Source: DATLLN01 sp963809205
GTDB lineage: Bacteria; Actinomycetota; Thermoleophilia; Gaiellales; JAICJC01
Assembly: GCA_963809205.1 (NCBI GenBank)
Contig: CAWEIS010000025.1
Location: 372,001-436,000, forward strand
Length of the DNA: 64,000 bases
Direction: 5' to 3'
Made by a program: the position numbers and the translations under genes. The number at the start of each line of letters is the position of its first letter. The first letter of the stretch is position 1. This document shows positions 34,504 to 43,616 of this stretch, piece by piece. Below the pieces are notes generated by a model. That model ran no database searches. It was not told where the DNA came from and worked only from the letters and a program-made list of their open reading frames with translations.

Positions 34504-36136
34504 GTGAGTGAGATGTCAGCCGCAGGAGAGTCGCCGCCACCGGCACCCTCCCACGGCATGTTCGCGCGTAACGCCACCGGACTTGTCCGTGGCGTCACGC
34601 CGCGATCGTCCCTGATCATCAACTTCATTCCCGGCCACCCCGCGCAGTCTCTCGCGGCGGGGTTCTTCTTCGTGTTCGCCCTCTTCCCGGGCGGCAACTA
34701 TCTGGTCGGCCTGTTGCTGGTGATCCCGATGGGGCTCGCCATGTCCTATGCGTTCGGGCTCCTGACCGCCATGATCCCAAGATCCGGCGGTGACTACATG
34801 TTGGTCAGCCGAGTGATCCACCCGATGGTCGGGTTGATCTCGTCCTTCTGTATGACCCTGGCGGGGTTGTTGTCGAATGCCTTCTTCGGGATAGCGTTCG
34901 TCACGATCGGCCTCGCCCCGGGGTTACAGGGGATCGGCCTCGTCGGCGGCTGGCCGACGCTGGTCGAGTGGAGTGCCGACATCCAGACCGAACACTGGAC
35001 GATCGCCCTCGGCGGCCTGATGATGTGCCTCTCGGCACTGATCCTGGCCGGCGGGTGGGGCTGGACACTGCGCGTGCAGAATGTCATCTTCTGGCTGGTC
35101 ACCGGAACGTTGGCGCTCAGCGTCCTGATCGCCCTGTTCACGTCGCACAGCACGTTCATCTCCAACTTCAACGACTTCGCGAAGTCAATCGGCGCTGGAG
35201 ACAACTCCTATCAGAACACCATCAAGACCGCCCAGGACGCCGGGGTGAATACGGACCCGTCGTTCGACTGGGGCAACACGATCCCGGTCATGGGCTTCTT
35301 CGCGACGTTCTCGATCTTCTCGTACTGGTCGACGTTCATCGGCGGTGAGCTGCGTCAGGCCAGCACGATCAAGACGGCGAACAACATGGCCATCGCGGCC
35401 GTCGTCGGCCCGCTGGTCGTCGCGGTCTGCGCGGCGATCTTCTTCCACACGTTCGGCTACGCCGTTCATGATTGCGGCGAACGGCGGTGGTGAGGTTGCG
35501 ATCGCTCCGCAGTACTTCTCGCTGGTCGCGGCATCGACCGGAAGCTCGATCATCGCGATCATCCTGTTCGGCGGCTACATCCTGTTCTGGCCGCTGATCT
35601 GCTACATCTCGTTCATCCAGCCGACGCGCATGCTGTTCGCATACGCATTCGACGGCATCCTGCCGAAGTTCGTGACCCGGCTCTCCGGCAACGGCTCGCC
35701 GTACGTCGCGGTGCTCATCACGCTGGTGGCGTCGTTCCTCACGCTGTGGTGGGCGGTCACCGGATCGAGCTTCTTCCAGGTGCTCGTGTACGCGACCCTG
35801 GTACAGCTGATCGCGATGGCGCTGGTCGGACTCGCGGCCGTGCTCGTGCCGTACACCAAGCCCGATCTCTACCGGGCGTCAGCAACGAAGAAGACGGTCG
35901 CCGGCATCCCCGTGGTCTCGATCGCGGGCGCCGGCGCGATCGCAACCTGCGTGTTCATCTGGGTGCTGTACTTCCACTACCCGGCGCAGTTCTTCCTCGA
36001 GGACAAGCAGAAGATGTTCACCATCTTCGGCGTGACGATCGCGCTGGCGATCATCTACTACTTCGTCGCCAAGGCGGTTCGCAAGAGCCAGGGCGTCGAC
36101 ATCGATCTGGCATACGCGGAGATCCCTCCCGAGTGA
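34504..36136 (+). CDS. APC-superfamily permease (one frame break)
   Basis: A ~543-residue twelve-helix amino acid/polyamine/organocation permease. The first half has IPRSGGDYMLVSRVIHP, the APC helix-3 signature. One extra G near 35463 breaks the frame; removing it gives GYAFMIAANGGGEVAIAPQYF. A strong AAGGAGG site precedes GTG 34504. No other transporter lies in this operon, so this is the best candidate for uptake of the island's substrate. Confidence 0.85.
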
Positions 36137-36948
36137 CGGATCAGCAGGGACAGGGGGCCGGGTCCGCCCGGCCCCCCGTCGCCGTCGTCACGGGGGCGGC
36201 GATGGGCATCGGGCGCGCGATCGCGGAGCGCCTGCTGGACGATTCGATCACGGTGGTCGGCGTCGACCGTGACGAGGCTGCGCTCGAACGCACGGCGGGG
36301 GAGCTCGGCGGCTCGTTCCATCCGCTGGCCGGCGACGTCGGCGAGTGGGATGACCACGAACGGGTGGCCGACGAGGCGGAGCGACTGGGCACGCTCCGCC
36401 ACTGGGTGAACAACGCCGGGATCGACTGGTCGAGCCCGGCCCACGAGGTTTCGGCCCAGCACATCCAGGACGGGCTGCGCGTGCTGCAGCTGGGGCCGAT
36501 GTACGGTGCGGCGATCGCCGTCCGGCGGATGCTGCGGACGGGCGGCGGATCGATCGTCAACATCTCCTCGATCCAGGGCGCCGCGTCCTTCCCCGGCTAC
36601 TACGTGTACGGCTCGGCGAAGGCGGCCGTGCTGCTCGCGACCAAGAGCATCGCCGTGGACTACGGCGCCTTCGGGATCCGGTGCAACGCGGTGCTGCCCG
36701 GCGTGATCGAGACGCCGATGACGCACACCACGCTGTCGCCCGACCTGAGCCGCGAGGAGGGCATGCGCCGCGAGGGATTGCTGGCGCCGATGCTGCGCGC
36801 CGGGCAGCCGGAGGAGATGGCCGACGTCGTCGCCTTCCTGTTGTCCGACCGGGCGTCGTACATCAACGGCGCGGAGATCATTGCCGACGGCGGCGCGATG
36901 GCGCGATGCTACGCGTATCCACCTCTCGACATCGAAGGAGCACCGTGA
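36133..36948 (+). CDS. Short-chain dehydrogenase/reductase (paralogue of 28631-29422)
   Basis: A 271-residue SDR: VTGAAMGIGRAIA, NNAGIDWSSPAHE, SSIQGAA and YGSAKAA, ending DGGAMARCYAYP. It shares its layout and rare C-terminus with the SDR at 28631-29422. GTG overlaps the permease stop and the TGA overlaps the next SDR start. Confidence 0.88.
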   Translation: MTDQQGQGAGSARPPVAVVTGAAMGIGRAIAERLLDDSITVVGVDRDEAALERTAGELGGSFHPLAGDVGEWDDHERVADEAERLGTLRHWVNNAGIDWSSPAHEVSAQHIQDGLRVLQLGPMYGAAIAVRRMLRTGGGSIVNISSIQGAASFPGYYVYGSAKAAVLLATKSIAVDYGAFGIRCNAVLPGVIETPMTHTTLSPDLSREEGMRREGLLAPMLRAGQPEEMADVVAFLLSDRASYINGAEIIADGGAMARCYAYPPLDIEGAP

Positions 36949-37718
36949 GCACACGACTACAGGGAAGGCGGGCGCTCGTCACCGGTGCGTCCAGCGGCAT
37001 CGGGCGCGAGGTCGCCGCGCGGTTCGCGGCGGAGGGCGCCGCGGTGGCCTGCGGCGGCCGCGACGAGGGCCGCACGAAGGCCACGGTCGACCGGATCACC
37101 GCCGCGGGCGGCACGGCCGTTCCCGTGGTGGGCGACGTGTCCCAGCCGGAGGGTGCACAGGCGGTCGTCGAGGCCGCGGCGGAGGCGATGGGCGGCATCG
37201 ACGCCGTCATCAACAACGCCGGCATCGACGCGACCGAGTGGAAGAACGTCGCCGACTGGCCGGTCGACGAGTTCGACGAGCTGATCCGCACGAACCTACG
37301 CGGGCCGTTCCTGGTCGCCAAGTACTCGATCCCGCACATGCTCGAGGCGGGCGGCGGAGCGATCGTCCACATGAGCTCGGTCTGTGCGATCACCGTATGG
37401 GCCGGCGACTGTGGATACGACATCTCGAAGGCCGGCCTGAACATGCTCTCGGATCACATCGCGGTGGAGTACGGGCCGCAGGGCATCCGCTCGAACACGC
37501 TGATGCCCGGGGTGATCGCGACCGAGCTGCACGAGTCGGTGATGGTGGCGATGGACGACGGCCGCGCGTTCGAGCGGGAGCTGCTGTCGCGGCACCCGAT
37601 CGGCAGGTTCGGGGACGTCACGGAGGTCGCGGACGCGTGCGTGTTCCTGTGCGCGAACGAGGCCGGCTTCCTGACGGGCGCGAACATCTCCATCGACGGC
37701 GGCTACAGCCGGGTCTGA
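36945..37718 (+). CDS. Short-chain dehydrogenase/reductase
   Basis: A 257-residue SDR: VTGASSGIGREVA, NNAGIDATEW, MSSVCAIT and YDISKAG, ending ISIDGGYSRV. GTG 36945 in a GTGA overlap. Sits directly before enolase-superfamily gene 1, so a 2-keto-3-deoxy acid dehydrogenase is a reasonable guess. The stop TGA falls in a degenerate GGGTCTGACCCC sequence. Confidence 0.86.
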   Translation: MSTRLQGRRALVTGASSGIGREVAARFAAEGAAVACGGRDEGRTKATVDRITAAGGTAVPVVGDVSQPEGAQAVVEAAAEAMGGIDAVINNAGIDATEWKNVADWPVDEFDELIRTNLRGPFLVAKYSIPHMLEAGGGAIVHMSSVCAITVWAGDCGYDISKAGLNMLSDHIAVEYGPQGIRSNTLMPGVIATELHESVMVAMDDGRAFERELLSRHPIGRFGDVTEVADACVFLCANEAGFLTGANISIDGGYSRV

Positions 37719-37723
37719 CCCCG

Positions 37724-38908
37724 GTGCGCATCACCGACATCCGCACGCACGTCCTGCTCGACCCCGGCTATGACGTGGGTGCGACCAGCTCGGCGCAGGA
37801 CACGATCCTCGTCGAGATCGAGACCGACGAGGGGCTGACCGGGATCGGCGAGACTGATCTCAATGCGTGGATCGCCCGCGCGTGCATCGACGCGCCGGGG
37901 ACGCACACGATGGACCGGGGGCTGCGGCCGCTCTTGATCGGCCGCGACCCGTCCGACGTCGAGGCGATCTGGCAGGAGCTGTACGTCGGCACCTGCATGA
38001 CCGGTCGGCGGGGTGCGCTGGTGCACGCGATCGGCGCGATCGACATCGCGTTGTGGGACCTGCGGGGCAAGGCCGAGGGCGTGCCGTGCTGGCAGCTGTG
38101 GGGCGAGGCGCGCGGCGAGACGCTGACGCCGTATGCGTCCCTGCAGCCGGAGGTGTCGTCCTTCGAGGCGTATGTCGAGTCGATGGTCGGCTGGGCGACG
38201 CGGGCGCGCGACCTGGGCTTCACGGCGGCCAAGCTGGAGGCGACGTTCTCCGGCCCGTACGCGCACAAGGGCCTGTCCGGGCCGGACGACTGGGTGGTCG
38301 AGGTGGCGCGCGAGGTGCGCGCGGCGGCGGGGCTCGAGATGACGCTGATGGTCGATGCGCAGTACGCGTTCGACACGGTCGAGCGTGCGCTGGCCGTCGC
38401 CGAGCGGATCGCCGAGTACGACATCTTCTTCCTGGAGACGCCGCTCTGGACGGACGACCTCGACGGCTACGCCAGGCTGGCGGCGGCCTCGCCCGTCGCC
38501 ATCGCCGCCGGCGAGTGGCTGTCGTCCCGGCACGAGTTCGCGCAGCTGATCGAGCGATCCGCCGTCGACGTCGTCCAGCCGGACATCGGCCGCGTGGGCG
38601 GGTTCACGGAGGCGCGGCGTGTGTGCGACATGGCCGGCGAAGCCGGGCTGCGGGTGGTGCCGCATGCGTGGAAGACGGGCATCTCGGTGGCCGCGGCGGC
38701 GCACCTGGCGACGGTCACGCCGCACATGCCGTTCTTCGAGTTCCTGCCGGCGGAGCTGTGCGAGTCGCGCCTGCGCAAGGAGCTGACGGTCGACGAGCTG
38801 GTGTTCGACAGCGGGCGGCTGGGGATCCCGGCGCGGCCGGGCCTGGGGATCGAGCTCAACCGGGACGCGGTCCGTGAGTTCGCGGAGGCCGCCGCCCGTG
38901 TCGCCTGA
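37724..38908 (+). CDS. Enolase-superfamily (mandelate racemase group) sugar-acid dehydratase-like protein 1
   Basis: A 394-residue MR/MLE-type enzyme. Visible active-site residues: K170-x-E172 (AAKLE), metal ligands D211, E238 (LETPLW) and E264 (AAGEW), and the Asp287-His314 dyad (QPDIGRVGG and VPHAWKTG). A complete metal set with the dyad supports proton abstraction from an alpha-carbon of a carboxylate, as in acid-sugar dehydratases. Very similar to protein 2 at 40442-41633 (shared GIGETDLNAW, ETPLW-x-DDL, VTPHMPFFE). GTG start six bases after the SDR stop. Confidence 0.88.
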   Translation: MRITDIRTHVLLDPGYDVGATSSAQDTILVEIETDEGLTGIGETDLNAWIARACIDAPGTHTMDRGLRPLLIGRDPSDVEAIWQELYVGTCMTGRRGALVHAIGAIDIALWDLRGKAEGVPCWQLWGEARGETLTPYASLQPEVSSFEAYVESMVGWATRARDLGFTAAKLEATFSGPYAHKGLSGPDDWVVEVAREVRAAAGLEMTLMVDAQYAFDTVERALAVAERIAEYDIFFLETPLWTDDLDGYARLAAASPVAIAAGEWLSSRHEFAQLIERSAVDVVQPDIGRVGGFTEARRVCDMAGEAGLRVVPHAWKTGISVAAAAHLATVTPHMPFFEFLPAELCESRLRKELTVDELVFDSGRLGIPARPGLGIELNRDAVREFAEAAARVA

Positions 38909-39526
38909 CCCGCGCACGGCCCAGGTCTCGGACGCGCTGGATGCGATCGGCCTGCGCCGGCAGAGCATCGGGCGGCTGACGCGTTACTCAGGCGCCGGGG
39001 CGGTGACCGGCCGGGCGTTCACGATGCAGTGCGCCCCGGCCGCTCCGCGCGACGGGCGAGCGCTACGCCGGGCTGCTCGCGGCACTGGACGCCGTGTCGG
39101 AGGGCGACCTGGTGGTGGTGGCGAGCGGGCCGTCGGACGCGGCCGCCGTCTGGGGCGAGCTGCTCTCGACGACATGCCGCGCGCGCGGCGCGGTTGGCAC
39201 CGTGACCGACGGGCTGATCCGCGACACGGCCCAGATCGCCGAGCTCGGCTATCCGGTGTTCGCGGCCGGCACGTCGCCGCTGGACATCGACGGCCGGCTC
39301 GACGTGACCGCGCACGGCGTGCGAGGTGACCGTCGGAGGAGTCGCGATCGCCGCCGGCGACACCGTGGTGGCCGACGACGACGGCGTGGTGGTCGTGCCG
39401 GCGGCGGTCGCCGCGGATGTGCTGGAGCGCGCGGCGGCGAAGGCCCGCGGCGAGGACGACTTCCGCGACGCGGTCGCCGGCGGCGAGAGCGCCACCGAGG
39501 CGTTCCGCCGCTTCGACGTGCTGTAA
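38898..39526 (+). CDS. RraA/dimethylmenaquinone-methyltransferase-like protein (two frame breaks)
   Basis: A ~208-residue RraA-fold protein: QVSDALDAIG, GRAFTMQCAPA, VVVASGPSDAAAVWGELLSTTC, GAVGTVTDGLIRD (substrate/metal loop) and VVADDDGVVVVP. Single extra bases near 39052 and 39325 break the frame. Relatives include 4-hydroxy-4-methyl-2-oxoglutarate aldolases that release pyruvate, which would suit a 2-keto-acid pathway. GTG 38898 overlaps the preceding gene by 11 bases. The TAA stop is in palindrome copy 3. Confidence 0.78.
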
Positions 39527-39552
39527 CAACGGGGTCAGACCCCTTTGTTACA
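39522..39552. repeat. Palindromic GGGGTC-A-GACCCC element, copy 3
   Basis: Left arm TGTAACAACGGGGTC and right arm GACCCCTTTGTTACA are 15-base inverted repeats with one mismatch around an A. It lies between the convergent RraA-type and SMP-30 genes and gives the RraA-type gene its TAA. The arms match copy 2 almost base for base. Confidence 0.88.
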
Positions 39553-39570
39553 CCAGCGCTGAACGGTTCG

Positions 39571-40417
39571 CTACGGCTGCTCCGGGTAGTTGAGCGGCTT
39601 GCCGGCGATGCCCAGGTCGATGCCCTTGACGACCATGCCGCCCAGCGACCCGATGGCCAGCTTCGTCAGGCCCTCGCCGTAGAAGGTGACGTTGGTCGGC
39701 ATCGGGATGTGGATGCCCGTCGGATCGTCGAGGATCATGTCGACGCGACCGCCCTCCGGCGGCACGTACAGCAGCTGGAACGGGTAGTAGATCGCGACCA
39801 GGTAGCCGCCGTCGGCGCAGACGGTGACGCCGTCGGGCGAGGTGCCCGCGAGGTCGGCGATCAGCTCCGCACGGCCGTCGACCACCTTCGAGAGCCGGGG
39901 CGTCAGGGTCTCCAGGAACGCGACCTCGCCGTCCGGGTCGACGCACATGCCGTTGGGGAAGTGCAGCGGGCGGCCGACGTCGACCACCTGCCCGTCGCCG
40001 CCGCCGCGCGGCACGCGGATCAGCCGGCCGTTCTGGATGTTCAGATCCTCGGTGCCGGAGTCGGTGAACCACAGAGTCCCGTCCGGCGCGAACGCGCACC
40101 AGTTGGGCGTCTCCAACGGCGCCGCCGTCCGCCGAGTCGCACCAGGTGCTGATGTCGCCGTTGTCCGGGTTGACGCGCACGATTGCCGGCGTCTCGCTGA
40201 TGTTGCAGACGTAGATCATGCCCGCCGCGTCGTGGGCGAGTCCCAGCGCGAAGCCGCCGGTGTTCGCGATCTCGACGGGCGCGCCGGCGGCCTGGTCGAT
40301 GCGGTACACCTGGCCCGCCTCGCCACCGGCGTAGAGCTCGCCGTCGGGCCCGGTCGCGATGCCCTCGGGATGGTCGAGCGGCGCCGCGATCACGTACAGG
40401 TCTGAGAGAGAAGCCAT
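39571..40417 (-). CDS. SMP-30/gluconolactonase-like beta-propeller (one frame break)
   Basis: A ~282-residue six-bladed propeller lactonase: HPEGIATGPDGELYAGGEAGQVYRI, TPNWCAFAPDGTLWFTDSGT (calcium-ligand Asn and Asp), LHFPNGMCVDPDGEVAFLETL. One extra base near 40125 breaks the frame in the ADGAPLETPNW region. Hydrolyses aldonolactones to acids in related pathways, which fits as the step before the adjacent dehydratase. Last gene of a minus-strand operon; AAGGAA site before ATG 40417. Confidence 0.82.
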
Positions 40418-40441
40418 CGGGATTCCTTTCGTGGAGCGCCG

Positions 40442-41633
40442 TCAGGGACGGACGCGTTTCGCTGCCTGCTCGAACTCCTCCAGCACGTCCCGGTTCAGCT
40501 CGATGCCCAGCCCGGGACGTGCGGGCAGGGCGAGCTCGCCGTCGACCAGCGTCAGCTCGTCGGTCACCAGCTCGCGCCGCAGCCGCGACTCCGCGACCTG
40601 CTGCGGCACGTACTCGAAGAACGGCATGTGCGGCGTGACGGCCGCCAGGTGCGCCGTCGCCGCGACGGTGATCCCCGTCTTCCAGCCATGGGGGACGATC
40701 AGCCGGTCGCGTTCGGCCGCGAGGTCGCAGACGCGCCGGGCCTCGGTCAGGCCGCCGACCCGGCCGACGTCCGGCTGGGCGACGTGCACGCCGCCTCGGT
40801 CCATCAGGTCGAGGAACTCGTACCGCGTGGCCAGCCACTCGCCGGCCGCGATCGGCGTCGGCGACCGCCGCGCCAGCTCGGCATACCCCTCCAGATCGTC
40901 TGCCCAAAGCGGCGTCTCGACGAAGAAGACATCGAGGTCGGCCCAGCTCTCGATCACCTCCAGCGCGTGGCCGACGTCATCCCATGCGTACGCCACGTCG
41001 ACCATGATCGCGAAGTCCGGCCCGACCTCCCTGCGGACGCCGGCGATCGTCTCGACCATCCGCGAGTCGGGGATGTCAAGGCCGGAATGGGCGTACGGCC
41101 CGGTGATCAGGATCTCCAGCTTGGCGGCCCGGAAGCCGAGCCCCTTGGCCCACGCCGCCTGGTCGACCAGGGTCTGGCTGAACTCGTCGAAGTCGCCGTC
41201 GGCCTTCGGCAGAAGCGAGGCGTACGGGCCTGAACGAGTCGCGGGCACGGTCGCCCAGCAGCTGCCAGGTGGGCACGCCCGCCGCCTTGCCGCAGATGTC
41301 CCAGAGCGCCATGTCGATCGCCCCCAGCGCGTGGACGACGGCGCCGCGGCGCCCGGTCATCGCCGTGCCGACGTACAGCTTGTCCCACACGGCAACGGGG
41401 TCGAGCGGATCCATGCCGAGCACCGTCTCCCTCAGACCGAGGTCCATCGTGTGCGTGCCGGGCGCCTCGATGCACTCGCGGGCGACCCAGGCGTTCAGGT
41501 CGGTCTCACCGATCCCGGTGATGCCCTCGTCGGTGTGCACCTCGACGACGATGTCGTCCTGGTTCGAGCTGGTCGCGTCCCGCTCGTAGCCGGGGTCGAG
41601 CAGGATGTGGCAGTCGACGTCGGTGATCTTCAT
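40442..41633 (-). CDS. Enolase-superfamily dehydratase-like protein 2 (one frame break)
   Basis: A ~396-residue paralogue of protein 1, more than half identical by eye. Motifs: AAKLE, MVDVAYAW (Asp), FFVETPLWADDL (Glu), AAGEWLATR (Glu), QPDVGRVGG (Asp) and VPHGWKTG (His), so all metal and dyad residues are present. One extra C near 41232 breaks the frame between RARDSFR and PYASLLP. ATG 41633 overlaps the stop of the solute-binding-like gene. Confidence 0.86.
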
Positions 41634-42732
41634 GCGCTGTGCCTCCTGTGAAGCTCGCGGAGCCGGTCGGTCAGCGACCCCACGTCGCCGGCGAGCAGAT
41701 TCTCGGTCAGCAGGCGCCCGGCGTCGAGCTGGAGCACCGGCCACCACTCCTCGCGTGGCCGCACCCACGCGCCATCGATCGACGCGCGGGTACCCGAGTA
41801 GAACCCGCCGGAGATCCGGTCGAGCTCCGGATCGTCCCACGCCGAGCGGTGGCCGGGCTGTCCGCCGGTGCGGGCGACGATCTCGCGCTGAGCCTCTCCG
41901 CCGCTTGCCCAGGCGGCGAACTCGGCTGCCGGACCGGGCTGCGATGACGCCGCGGAGACCGCCAGGCCGGCCCCGCCCAGCACGGCGCCGCGGGGGACGC
42001 CGTCGACGGCCGGCACATCGGCGAACCGGCAGGGCCGCTCGGCCGCCGACGAGTAGGTGCTGTAGCCGTAGGTCAGCGGCACGCAGGCGATCTCGTCCGT
42101 GGTCGTCAGCCGGCCGAGGATGTCCGGCGGCTCCCAGCCCAGCGCCTCCGCCGGGCCGAGCCGCGCCAGCTCGGCCAGCGTCGCGGTCGCGGCCTCCGAG
42201 ACGGTCCGCGTCGGCGAACGGCTCCGCGGCGTGCGCCGCGGAGATGCTGAGCCAGCTGGAGATGGCGTGGGGAGGGGAGAGCGGCAGCGCGACCGCGCCC
42301 GGCCGGCGGCGGGCGAGCTCGAGCACGGCGCCCCACGTCGTCGGCGCCGGCTCGCCGTCGAGCAGCTCGTCGCGAACCGCCGATACCTGGCAGGCCGCGT
42401 CGGTCGCCAGGCCCCACTGGTGGCCGCGCGTAGTCGTACGAGTCGTGGCTCGGGCCGATGGCGCCGGCGCGCAGCTCATCCAGCGCCGAGCGGTCGAGCA
42501 GCTCGTCGAGCGGCGTCAGGCAACGGGTGGCGGCGGCGCGCCCGCAGAACGGGTGGTCGATCACGATCAGGTCGTAGCCCGCGGCGGCCTCCTCGAGCGG
42601 CTGGTCGCCGAACGCCTCCAGCGACCGCGCCTCCCAGTCGATCTCGACGCCAGTCATCTCCCGCCAGCGCTCGGCGCACGCCCGCATCGGCGACATGCAG
42701 CGCGGGTGATCCCAGCCCAGCGCGCGCAGCAC
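41630..42732 (-). CDS. Extracellular-solute-binding-like protein without a signal peptide (two frame breaks)
   Basis: About 366 residues of family 1 solute-binding fold: MRACAERWREMTGVEIDWEARSLE, YDLIVIDHPFCG, HQWGLATDAACQVSAVRDELL, PPHAISSWLSISAAHAAE, then LTYGYSTYSS and ARTGGQPGHRSAWDD. No signal peptide or lipobox is visible at GTG 42732, so it would stay in the cytoplasm unless the start is elsewhere. Extra bases near 42433 and 42205 break the frame. No permease or ATPase genes are near. Coupled by ATGA to enolase-type protein 2. Confidence 0.7.
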
Positions 42733-42735
42733 GGG

Positions 42736-43554
42736 CTAGCCCTCGGGGACGGTCTCGACGATGAAGAGGTTCGCCGTCGTGCCGCCGTCGACGGTGAGGT
42801 CGGTGCCGGTGATGGCTGCGGCGTCGTCGGAGGCGAGGAACACGACGGCGGCGGCGATCTCCTCGGGCGTCGCCATTCGGCCCTGCGGAACGCGGGCGAA
42901 CCTGGTCGTCATGTACTCGTACATCTTCTCGCCGACGTATTGCCGGGTGAGCGGCGTCGCCGTGTAGCCAGGGTTGACGACATTGGAGCGGATGCCGTGC
43001 GGCGCGAGCTCCATGGCCATCGTCCGGTTGAGCCCGAGCAGGCCGGCCTTCGACGCGTTGTATGCGACCTGCGTCCCGTCGGCGCCCAGCGCGTCGATCG
43101 ACGAGATGTGCACGATCGCCCCGCCGCCCGCCTTCGCCATCACCCGTCCGACCGCCTGCGACATCAGGAACGGGCCGGTCAGATTGACGCCGATCACCGC
43201 CTGCCAGCGGTCGTGCTCGAAGTCCAGGAACGCCTGGTCGTGGTCGATCCCCGCGTTGTTGACGAGCACGTCGATGCGCCCGTCCCAGCGCTCGGCGGCG
43301 GCCTCCACGGCGGCGCGCACCTGCTCCGGGTCGCTGACGTCCGCGGTGTGCGCCCACGCGCTACCACCGCTCTCCTCGATCGATGCGGAGACCGCCTCGA
43401 CCTCCGATGCCGTGCGCGCCATCAGCATCACGTCGGCGCCCTCCGCAGCGAACCGGCGGGCGACGGCTTCGCCGATGCCGCGGCCTCCACCGGTGACGAT
43501 GACGCGCCGGCCCTGCTCGGACAAACGTTTGCCTTCCACGACCGGCACGAGCAT
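42736..43554 (-). CDS. Short-chain dehydrogenase/reductase
   Basis: An SDR with VTGGGRGIGEAVA, NNAGIDHDQAFLD, SSIDALG and YNASKAG, ending LTVDGGTTANLF. ATG 43554 gives 272 residues. The LacI-type palindrome CAAACGTTTG lies inside the first ten codons, and TTG 43524, directly after it, would give the more usual start (M)SEQGRRVIVTGG, so the true start may be downstream. First gene of the SDR/binding-protein/dehydratase/lactonase operon. Confidence 0.85.
   Translation of the reverse strand: MLVPVVEGKRLSEQGRRVIVTGGGRGIGEAVARRFAAEGADVMLMARTASEVEAVSASIEESGGSAWAHTADVSDPEQVRAAVEAAAERWDGRIDVLVNNAGIDHDQAFLDFEHDRWQAVIGVNLTGPFLMSQAVGRVMAKAGGGAIVHISSIDALGADGTQVAYNASKAGLLGLNRTMAMELAPHGIRSNVVNPGYTATPLTRQYVGEKMYEYMTTRFARVPQGRMATPEEIAAAVVFLASDDAAAITGTDLTVDGGTTANLFIVETVPEG
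43522..43531. promoter_or_regulatory. LacI-family operator, site 5
   Basis: CAAACGTTTG is a perfect 10-base palindrome with the same AACGTT centre as site 3. It overlaps the 5' end of the SDR at 42736-43554 in the gap divergent from enolase-type gene 3. Being inside a possible coding start, it is less secure than the other sites. Confidence 0.5.
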
Positions 43555-43599
43555 ATGCGATGGCGGCCGCGGGCGTCAAGCGACCCCGCGACACCGACA

Positions 43600-43612
43600 T
43601 GATCTATGATCA
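43600..43612. promoter_or_regulatory. GntR-type operator, site A
   Basis: TGATC-TAT-GATCA: 5-base arms with a 3-base spacer, ending 4 bases before GTG 43617 of enolase-type gene 3. The same TGATC-N3-GATCA architecture recurs at 50435-50449 and nowhere else that I found in the window. The only GntR gene of the window lies between the two sites. Confidence 0.65.
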
Positions 43613-43616
43613 AATC

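Noticed and set aside
37709..37723. Possible fourth copy of the GGGGTC-W-GACCCC palindrome
   Set aside because: Only the 12-base core (one G short) is present, arms do not extend, and the flanking genes run in the same direction; kept only as a remark under the repeat finding.
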